Assembly (NCBI GenBank): GCA_938045435.1
Contig: CALIBA010000278.1
Span: forward strand, 1 to 10,668
DNA length: 10,668 nucleotides
Reading direction: 5' to 3'
Source of the DNA: an uncultured Selenomonas sp.
Lineage (GTDB): Bacteria > Bacillota > Negativicutes > Selenomonadales > Selenomonadaceae
Shown: piece after piece, positions 1 to 5,083 of the stretch
Position numbering within the stretch: the stretch's first letter is position 1
Layout of the letters: each line of letters opens with the position of its first letter
Position numbers and translations under genes: made by a program
The notes under the pieces: model-generated
What the model was told of the DNA's origin: nothing
Seen by the model: only the letters and a program-made list of their open reading frames with translations
The model's database searches: none

Positions 1-117
1 GGGCATTCCATCAAATCCCGGCGAGGTGAACTTCGGAGCGATGCCGCCCATCGCTTTGACTCTTGCTGCAAGTTTCTGCTCAATCGTCCGTTCGTACAAC
101 TTTTCCTCCTGTAACAT
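1..117 (-). CDS. VRR-NUC domain nuclease, N-terminal fragment (runs off the window)
   Basis: Only the first 39 codons are present; the gene continues leftward past position 1. The ATG is at 117-115, preceded by AGAGGTG (128-134) at a 10-nt spacing. The visible N-terminus carries ERTIEQKL (residues 9-16), a Lys-Ala-x-Gly-Gly turn and KFTSPGFDGMP (29-39). This matches the start of phage VRR-NUC proteins, where the segment leads into the P-D part of a PD-(D/E)XK fold. Family members are small DNA nucleases (around 90-130 residues) of the Holliday-junction-resolvase type, usually encoded just after vapE and before an SNF2 helicase in Firmicute prophages. The order here fits, with vapE immediately upstream on the same strand. 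The catalytic Glu-x-Lys lies outside the window, so activity cannot be judged. The family call rests on the short N-terminus plus position. Confidence 0.8.
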   Translation of the reverse strand, partial: MLQEEKLYERTIEQKLAARVKAMGGIAPKFTSPGFDGMP

Positions 118-330
118 GAGGTTGTATCACCTCTAAATCCAGTCATATCAACGGATTTACGTTGTTTCTTGTTACAAGGCTACAGAAAAATCCCTATATA
201 CGCATATATGCGCGTATTCGCGTTTTTCATGTACGGAATTATTATGTTTCTATTTACATATATAAATCTTGTAACTTGTAACAAAGCCTTATGGTACGGG
301 CTTTGCTGCAAGTTACAACTTCCGTACAAG
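118..330. promoter_or_regulatory. Repeat-rich gap between vapE and the VRR-NUC gene (possible origin or RNA element)
   Basis: No gene is seen here. The motif CTTGTAAC or its complement GTTACAAG recurs at 171-178, 268-275, 275-282 and 330-337, with a near copy CAAGTTACAA at 309-318. CTTGT-T-ACAAG at 168-178 is itself palindromic. CTTGTAACTTG (268-278) is perfectly complementary to CAAGTTACAAG (327-337), and inside this pair CAAAGCC (282-288) pairs with GGCTTTG (299-305). The right arm overlaps the vapE stop codon (331-333). From 195 to 217 the sequence alternates strictly between pyrimidine and purine and includes the palindrome CGCATATATGCG (201-212). The repeats are seen directly; an origin, protein-binding or attenuator role is inference. 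The VRR-NUC ribosome binding site is at 128-134. Confidence 0.55.
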
Positions 331-2625
331 TTACAAGCGGCGATAGATTCTCTGCAGCCCGTAAATTGCGATACGTTGGGGTGTGGGCTGCTTTTCCCAT
401 TCAGGAAGTCTGGACATGATGGCTGCTATCGCATAGCTGTCCATGGAACGCAAATCCTCTTTTTTCCTGCTGAAGCACTCACACCAAATCTCCATGTTGC
501 TGACAAGTACGCGCACATCTGTCCCCACGGGAGATGTATCATCGCCCCGCAAGAACTCCCGCCGCTGATAGAGATCCATCTGGTCCCAGTTGGCGGGAAG
601 CAGCGTATCGAGATAGAGACGCACCAAGCCTTCACGCTCATCGTGCTCCATCGCTTCCCGTTGCTCCTCTTTGGCATATTCCTCCAAGTCCGGGGGCAGA
701 TACAGCTTTTCTCCGGCATCGGCGAGAATCATCACCTCCGCCCAGATTTGCTGCACAAGCTCCGAGGTCATCTGCCAGGGCCTATATTTGCTGCTGCCGC
801 TCAGTTTGATGTTCCAGTAGCGGCGGTTTCCTGTGATGTCCCGCAGATACCCGTTCTCGCTGTTGGTCGTGCCGAAGAATACACACTGACGCGGATGGGA
901 GGTTACCCGCCTGCCGAAACTTGCCCGATACTTGTCATCTACTCTGGAAACAAAAGCCTTTACTTTGTCGAGGTCGGCTTTCTTCATTCCGGCAAGCTCA
1001 CCAATTTCGAGAATCCAGTAGCCCTGCAGCTTTTCGGCGGCGGTCTTGTCGTTCATATCCGATAAGGTCAGACTGTCGGAGAACCAATCCATGCCAAGGT
1101 TGGCAATGAATGTGGATTTTCCGATGCCCTGTGCGCCGTTCAGAACGGGCATATAGTCAAACTTGATGCCCGGCTCTTTGATGCGCCGATAGGCGGCACA
1201 CAGCACCTTTCGACTGACGGCACGGGTATATGCGTTATCCGCTGCGCCCAAGTAGTCGATGAGAAGCATGTCCACTCTCGCCACACCGTCCCACGGAGGC
1301 AGTGCCGCAAAATACTCCCGTATCGGGTGATAACTGCGGTCATCCACAGCTTTCGCTACGGCGATGTCATAGTTTCGCGCCGAGAACGTGCCGTAGTTGT
1401 CATCCACATAACAGATGAGCTGGGCATCATCCGCATCGCGCCAGAACTTGCCTGGATGTGACCACGGCACTTCGCCCTTGATCTCCATGCCGTCTGCCAG
1501 CTGATTAAAGACAATGTTTTTCATGTAAGGATCGTTTTGCATGATGAGCTTGATGTTGTAAAGGGAGTTCTCAAGCTGTGTGGACTTTTTCTGCCGCACC
1601 AGTTTTGCTTTCCAATCGTCCTCGGCAAATTCCGCAGCGGCTCTCTCCTGACGCTCCTGCAAAGCGAGCTGGCGTACCTTTTCATCCTTGGCTGCAAATT
1701 CAGCCATCTTAGCAAAGTCACCGTCAAAGAGATGCGATCCCACCAAATCGAAGGCGTTAAGGAGCTTTCCGTATGCAGGATCAGAGGCATGGTGACTGTA
1801 GGCGAACTTGTTGTCATAAATCATCACACCAGGGATGCTCGCCGATTTCGTATAGCCCCACCGATTCTCGTCGACAGTCGGCTCATACACATCGGAGAGA
1901 AATGTCTGCATAGCTTCTTGGATGGGATAGGCACGGCAAAACGCTCCTACAATGCCCTCCTTATTCAGAGGATCAGCCTGTCTTTTGCGTTCTCTTTCCA
2001 CCGCTTCTTTTTCACCCGGCGCGGTCGGCAGGGAGCTGCAGTCCTGCCAGTTCGGATGCGCTGCCAAAAACACATCGGGGTCGAGCCAGTCGCCCTCATA
2101 TCGGCGGCAGATGTACTCTCCGTCGGAAGATGCGGTCGGCCAATACATCAGCTGATTCATCTTGAAGGAACAGAGATCAACCGTATCCATGCCGATCTCG
2201 TCCGCAAGATAGCGGGCAATGGCATTGTACTCATCGGGTGTGACATCCCGTGTCAGAGGCACAAGGATTCTCGCTCGCGGGGCTTCCGGGATATGGCTGT
2301 GGGTGGTGTAGACGATGGCGCAATGTTTGAAGGCGAAGGCGTCAAAACAACCTGGCTTCAGTCGGTCATGATCCAAGGTGATCATGGAGCGGCTGATGAC
2401 CTCGGTCGCCCGCCGTCGCGTCCCTTTCAGCGTTCCCGCAAAGAATCCGCCTTTGTCCTTCACGGCATCCCGTTCACTTTTCTTCATGGCGTGATATTCC
2501 GCAGCGGTTTCGGCGGTTCGGATGGGATTCTGCAATTTTTCCCAAAGAACCTCCATCGTCATTTTTCCGGGATGCCATACAAGTGCCGCACGGCTGTTGC
2601 CAAGACAAAATGCTAATTCTCTCAT
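331..2625 (-). CDS. VapE-family primase/helicase (phage replication protein)
   Basis: 764 residues, a normal full length for phage VapE-type proteins (virulence-associated E, PF05272). These proteins join a primase-like N-terminal part to an SF3-like helicase and act at the phage or element replication origin. N-terminal features are MITLDHD (81-87) and THSHIPEAPRARILVPL (108-124), which resemble the metal-binding and nucleotide-binding segments of primase-polymerase-like domains. The helicase part shows Walker A GAQGIGKST (497-505), Walker B WILEIGEL (537-544), sensor FFGTTNS (583-589) and GNRRYW (599-604) with the likely arginine finger. All expected ATPase motifs look intact. The ATG at 2625 follows AGGAAGGTG (2631-2639) and overlaps the stop of the upstream nuclease gene as ATGA, which suggests coupled translation. 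The name virulence-associated is historical; nothing here links it to virulence. Confidence 0.93.
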   Translation of the reverse strand: MRELAFCLGNSRAALVWHPGKMTMEVLWEKLQNPIRTAETAAEYHAMKKSERDAVKDKGGFFAGTLKGTRRRATEVISRSMITLDHDRLKPGCFDAFAFKHCAIVYTTHSHIPEAPRARILVPLTRDVTPDEYNAIARYLADEIGMDTVDLCSFKMNQLMYWPTASSDGEYICRRYEGDWLDPDVFLAAHPNWQDCSSLPTAPGEKEAVERERKRQADPLNKEGIVGAFCRAYPIQEAMQTFLSDVYEPTVDENRWGYTKSASIPGVMIYDNKFAYSHHASDPAYGKLLNAFDLVGSHLFDGDFAKMAEFAAKDEKVRQLALQERQERAAAEFAEDDWKAKLVRQKKSTQLENSLYNIKLIMQNDPYMKNIVFNQLADGMEIKGEVPWSHPGKFWRDADDAQLICYVDDNYGTFSARNYDIAVAKAVDDRSYHPIREYFAALPPWDGVARVDMLLIDYLGAADNAYTRAVSRKVLCAAYRRIKEPGIKFDYMPVLNGAQGIGKSTFIANLGMDWFSDSLTLSDMNDKTAAEKLQGYWILEIGELAGMKKADLDKVKAFVSRVDDKYRASFGRRVTSHPRQCVFFGTTNSENGYLRDITGNRRYWNIKLSGSSKYRPWQMTSELVQQIWAEVMILADAGEKLYLPPDLEEYAKEEQREAMEHDEREGLVRLYLDTLLPANWDQMDLYQRREFLRGDDTSPVGTDVRVLVSNMEIWCECFSRKKEDLRSMDSYAIAAIMSRLPEWEKQPTPQRIAIYGLQRIYRRL

Positions 2626-3200
2626 ACGCGCACCTTCCTCACCCTCGGTGTCTGTCCATATTCAAACCTTGCCTGCCGTGCCAGCTTGAATGCCTGTACG
2701 GTGGAGGCATCGTCCCTGTCCATCGTATAGCTGCGGTCATCGCCGAAAAGCTCAAATTTGCCCTGTTTGTTGATGCCGGGATGAGCAACGTAGTAATCTC
2801 CGTCGATGGTCTGAAAGTTGAAGGGATAGGGTCCACCGCCAAAGCTGGGGAAACCGTAACGCCCCCACTCTTGGCAGTAGGATTCAATATCTCCGATATC
2901 CTCTCCGTCGGGGATTCCGGGAACAACGAGGAGCGGGTGCTTGCCTTCGCTGAACTGGTTGATTTTGGCGGCATCATCCTTGGTCATCTTCCCTTTGACC
3001 TCCACATGGAGGTCGCCGCCAACTCTACCCGCTACATCGTAAAGCAGAAAGTCCGGCAGATAGTGCTGCCCGTTATTCAGCACATACCCCTCCGGCTCAT
3101 ACTCCCAACGAACACCGCAGGCATCGAAGAACACCGCCCACCGCGCCTCCAAGCGTGAGCGGAAAAGATAGCCCTTGTATTCTGTCTCTATTACCTTCAT
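2622..3200 (-). CDS. PD-(D/E)XK nuclease-like protein
   Basis: 192 residues from ATG 3200. A longer reading frame extends upstream, but this ATG has a perfect AGGAGG (3208-3213) seven bases before it and forms an ATGA overlap with the stop of the preceding gene, so it is preferred. The N-terminal 70 residues have the spacing of a PD-(D/E)XK core: Glu18 in RSRLEARWAVFFD, then YEPEGYVL, then YLPDF with Asp50, then HVEVKGK with Glu67 and Lys69. Such proteins are metal-dependent DNA endonucleases; many phage-borne ones are of unknown target. The last 100 or so residues (PYPFNF, DDRSYTMDRD) resemble no domain I can name. The gene lies between a deoxyribosyltransferase-like gene and vapE in one operon, which suggests a role in phage DNA replication, recombination or host DNA processing. 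The fold call comes from motifs; the substrate is unknown. Confidence 0.72.
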   Translation of the reverse strand: MKVIETEYKGYLFRSRLEARWAVFFDACGVRWEYEPEGYVLNNGQHYLPDFLLYDVAGRVGGDLHVEVKGKMTKDDAAKINQFSEGKHPLLVVPGIPDGEDIGDIESYCQEWGRYGFPSFGGGPYPFNFQTIDGDYYVAHPGINKQGKFELFGDDRSYTMDRDDASTVQAFKLARQARFEYGQTPRVRKVRV

Positions 3201-3601
3201 GGCGAAACCTCCTCGCATTTTGTTGTGAAATAGCGGATGTTCTTCCGCAGCCTCTTGGCATGAGCAATCTCCGCTGCCATGCCCTCGGTGATTCGGTCGC
3301 CGAACACCCAGACCTCGCCGCACAGCCTCAGAAGCTCGAAATTCATATCCATCGCTTTCTCCCGCTCATCTACCTCCGACAGAAACTGAGGAAAGTACAG
3401 ATGCGGCGCGAGTGGTATCCGCCCCCTGCCCACAGCAAACTTGCAGTACTGCCGCGCCCGCATGACGTTGACGCGCGGATTGTCCCGATAGGGAGAGCAG
3501 ATATAGGTAAACTGATTTTGTCGGAATACCTTGGTAAGAGCGACATACGCCGTTGGGTCGGCGTAGCCCTCATGGTTTCTAAACTCGATCATTTCTCGCA
3601 T
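3197..3601 (-). CDS. Nucleoside 2-deoxyribosyltransferase-like protein (DUF4406/DUF7768 type)
   Basis: 134 residues from ATG 3601. The frame is open upstream to a GTG at 3619, but the ATG has GGAAGG four bases before it and the GTG has no ribosome binding site. The pattern YICSPYRD (33-40), then YCKFAV, then IPLAPHLYFPQFL (62-74), then EVWVFGDRITEGMAAEI (96-112) is typical of small phage and plasmid proteins related to nucleoside 2-deoxyribosyltransferases. Glu111 in GMAAEI lies where the family's catalytic glutamate is found. Whether these phage proteins exchange bases on deoxynucleosides or only bind nucleotides is not established from sequence. The start overlaps the end of the zinc-ribbon gene by 13 bp, and the stop overlaps the nuclease start as ATGA, so it belongs to the same operon. 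A role in nucleotide supply or base modification for phage DNA is a reasonable guess only. Confidence 0.75.
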   Translation of the reverse strand: MREMIEFRNHEGYADPTAYVALTKVFRQNQFTYICSPYRDNPRVNVMRARQYCKFAVGRGRIPLAPHLYFPQFLSEVDEREKAMDMNFELLRLCGEVWVFGDRITEGMAAEIAHAKRLRKNIRYFTTKCEEVSP

Positions 3602-3792
3602 CGTACCTTCCGGCTGCACTTCGTGCAGCAGATCGCCGTACCAAAGAGGTCAAACTCCGCATCACCGAAGAACTCGTTGAGATCAACAGGCACTTCCGCT
3701 CCGCAGCGCGGACAATGGCAGAAGACATTCTCGTCGTCGATTTCCACCGTGACCTCCAGAGTATCATTGATGTTTTCCTTAACATAGAACAT
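3589..3792 (-). CDS. Small zinc-ribbon protein, phage-type, unknown function
   Basis: 67 residues, chosen from ATG 3792 because GGGAGG (3800-3805) sits seven bases upstream. The frame is open further upstream, but that part covers non-coding DNA and has no good start. Two Cys pairs can form one zinc site: CPRC (Cys27, Cys30) and CTKC (Cys56, Cys59), with extra Cys25 and Cys55 next to them. Between them is an acidic stretch (DLNEFFGDAEFDLF, 37-50). The protein is acidic in its first half, which argues against simple nonspecific DNA binding. Small zinc ribbons of this kind are common in Firmicute phage early operons and mostly have no assigned role; they may act as protein-protein or protein-nucleic-acid adaptors. 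It overlaps the following gene by 13 bp and is separated from the sigma-like gene upstream by 109 bp. Confidence 0.7.
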   Translation of the reverse strand: MFYVKENINDTLEVTVEIDDENVFCHCPRCGAEVPVDLNEFFGDAEFDLFGTAICCTKCSRKVRCEK

Positions 3793-3901
3793 AAAGTTTC
3801 CTCCCTTTGAAGACTGGTTAATCCCTGCTGGGCAGGTCGCCCCCCATCCACTATCAGAGCAGATGGGGATTGTGCCTCTAAGTAGTAGCCACAGGAACGG
3901 G
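3793..3901 (-). promoter_or_regulatory. Gap with two small hairpins upstream of the zinc-ribbon gene
   Basis: On the transcribed (minus) strand, two inverted repeats follow each other before the zinc-ribbon ribosome binding site: arms at 3842-3848 and 3862-3868 (CCCCATC/GATGGGG, 13-base loop) and arms at 3824-3828 and 3832-3836 (CCTGC/GCAGG, 3-base loop). Neither is followed by a T-run, so they do not look like intrinsic terminators. They could stabilise or process the operon mRNA. That role is inference; the pairings are seen directly. Confidence 0.35.
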
Positions 3902-4426
3902 TCAAAAGGGACGTTTTTCAAAAATTTCCCTAAGTTTTTTCTCAGCACGCTGCAGACGGTGATTCACGGTGTTGGGCTTCTGCCCGATGGATGCGGCATA
4001 TTCAACGCAGCTCATGCCGTCAAGATGAATGGCGATAATCATCTCGGCGTAATCGGGCTTCAGTGCAGCACGGATTTTCGCCCGAACCTCCTCGTCTTCC
4101 CATTTCTGCTCACGCATAATCTCATCCTTACGGAAGACACGATCATCGATCACTTCACTCATGAGCGGCTCAGATGCATCCCGTTCGTCCATGCCGTCCT
4201 CCGACTTGGCCTTGGACTCGCCACTGTGACGATCCAACCGATGCCAGTTGTTGTAATCCGGCCTGTTGAACTGTGCATCAAAGGCTGACTGCAGTTGTTT
4301 CCGCTTCTCCTCATCGCTAAGACCGACACTGCTTCCAAGCGACAGGCTGATCCATAACTGGTCGGCAGCCGCCGTATCAAGCTCCAAATACTGATAGCGG
4401 TTCTCATAAATTTCCTTGATTTTCAT
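3902..4426 (-). CDS. Sigma-70 region 4-like phage transcription regulator
   Basis: 174 residues from ATG 4426. The C-terminal 55 residues (about 118-172) form a sigma-70 region 4-type helix-turn-helix: KPDYAEMIIAIHLDGMSCVEYA, then SIGQKPNTVNHRLQRAEKKLREIF. The second helix has the usual Thr-Val-x-His-Arg-Leu-x-Arg-Ala pattern. Regions 1-3 of a true sigma factor are absent; the first 115 residues are charged and low in complexity (residues 68-83 rich in Glu, Asp, Lys and Ser). Short proteins of this form are found in Firmicute phages and conjugative elements and are annotated as sigma-70 family or late-transcription (ArpU-like) regulators. It is the first visible gene of the leftward cassette. 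AAAGGA lies about ten bases before the ATG, a modest ribosome binding site. An upstream TTG at 4468 in the same frame is less likely. The target promoters are unknown. Confidence 0.78.
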   Translation of the reverse strand: MKIKEIYENRYQYLELDTAAADQLWISLSLGSSVGLSDEEKRKQLQSAFDAQFNRPDYNNWHRLDRHSGESKAKSEDGMDERDASEPLMSEVIDDRVFRKDEIMREQKWEDEEVRAKIRAALKPDYAEMIIAIHLDGMSCVEYAASIGQKPNTVNHRLQRAEKKLREIFEKRPF

Positions 4427-4454
4427 TGTTTTGCGATCCTTTCGTTCTTGCCGA

Positions 4455-4579
4455 ACGGCGGGATGCAAAACGACGCACGAGCTTTGGTATCCAAAAAAGG
4501 GCGCACAAAAACACGGTGGGCGCGTACAAGATTCTGACAGGCTTATGTGCTGCCGGAATCCCTGTTTGCATCCCGCCGT
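4455..4579. repeat. 15-bp perfect inverted repeat with 95-bp spacer
   Basis: ACGGCGGGATGCAAA at 4455-4469 is the exact reverse complement of TTTGCATCCCGCCGT at 4565-4579. It lies 29 bp upstream of the start of the sigma-like gene. Possible meanings are a pair of operator sites, a long-range RNA stem in the leader of the leftward operon, or the ends of a tiny insertion. The match is seen directly; the role is not known. Confidence 0.6.
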
Positions 4580-4802
4580 CTTATGGCCATCTCAGACAAC
4601 AGATTGACTCATACAGAGAAACCGGATTTCCTTGTTTTCATCATCTCCCCTCACTGCTTACCGAAAAACTTAACCCCCTCAACAGGAAGCGGACAGTTCG
4701 AGCCGTTTTGGTCACCACTTCTGAAAGGACAATTTCGGGTATTTTCAGCAGAGGAAATCTCCCTCTTAATATCCCACTGGACACCTGTGGGCGTAGTGGC
4801 CG

Positions 4803-4838
4803 AAAAAAAGCAAAAAAAATACGCCCGGCAAAAGCGGG
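4803..4838 (-). terminator. Possible intrinsic terminator on the minus strand
   Basis: Read on the minus strand, CCCGC-TTTT-GCCGGG (4838-4824; short GC stem with one bulge) is followed after five bases by eight T (4819-4812) and then seven more T (4809-4803). The T-tracts are strong and the stem is short. No minus-strand gene ends just before it in this window, so it would stop stray transcription coming from the exoprotein side. Confidence 0.3.
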
Positions 4839-4998
4839 AAGATTGGAATTCATCTTTCCAAAATAGATTGGAGCATCAAGAATTCGTTTTCGGAAAGTAA
4901 ATACATCCGAATACAGTGAATGTTTCCATTTCTTTAAAAAGGCACAATCATATAAATTCAGAAAAAATTACTTTTTTAATCCGATTGCAATAATCTCC

Positions 4999-5028
4999 TT
5001 GTAAAAAATATTCGATCCATGTTATCAT
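4999..5028 (+). promoter_or_regulatory. Likely sigma-70-type promoter of the exoprotein gene
   Basis: TTGTAA (4999-5004) and TATCAT (5023-5028) are separated by 18 bp, in AT-rich DNA 55 bp before the start codon. The -10 differs from TATAAT at one base and the -35 from TTGACA at two. Predicted transcription start is near 5035, giving a leader of about 50 nt. No operator is recognised. Confidence 0.5.
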
Positions 5029-5067
5029 CAGATTATTTCAATAATTTTCATGCACGAATATTGTTCC

Positions 5068-5074
5068 AAGGAGG
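5068..5074 (+). promoter_or_regulatory. Ribosome binding site of the exoprotein gene
   Basis: AAGGAGG ends nine bases before ATG 5084. It is a near-perfect match to the 16S 3' end and fixes the start of the exoprotein. The codons after it encode a signal peptide, which agrees. Confidence 0.85.
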
Positions 5075-5083
5075 ACATCAGAT

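Larger units (their letters stand above)
4427..4998. other. Gene-free boundary between phage-like cassette and exoprotein gene
   Basis: No reading frame here has a convincing start, ribosome binding site or recognisable product; plus-strand frames at 4426-4866 and 4547-4900 read as low-complexity chance translations. Visible structures are a 15-bp inverted repeat (4455-4469 and 4565-4579), a compact hairpin at 4773-4791 (CCCAC and GTGGG arms), two A-tracts at 4803-4809 and 4812-4819, and AT-rich DNA from about 4900. The promoter for the leftward operon should lie here, but no clear -35/-10 pair was found on the minus strand. A phage attachment site could lie in this stretch but cannot be recognised without its partner. 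Confidence 0.5.

Noticed and set aside
169..1065. 298-codon plus-strand open frame
   Set aside because: It is antisense to the vapE 3' half and the repeat-rich gap. Its first part translates non-coding AT-rich sequence and no family is recognised.
1537..2616. 359-codon plus-strand open frame
   Set aside because: It lies entirely opposite vapE, whose minus-strand protein has intact ATPase motifs. The plus-strand product has no recognisable motif and no good ribosome binding site.
2583..3787. Plus-strand frames opposite the nuclease, deoxyribosyltransferase-like and zinc-ribbon genes
   Set aside because: The minus-strand genes have ribosome binding sites, coupled overlaps and family motifs; the plus-strand frames have none.
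4426..4900. Plus-strand frames of 117-146 codons between the cassette and the exoprotein
   Set aside because: Low-complexity translations with no family resemblance, and they run across inverted repeats and A-tracts.
4962..4977. AAAAAA-TTAC-TTTTTT hairpin
   Set aside because: An all-AT six-base stem is too weak for a terminator and is expected by chance in this AT-rich promoter region.
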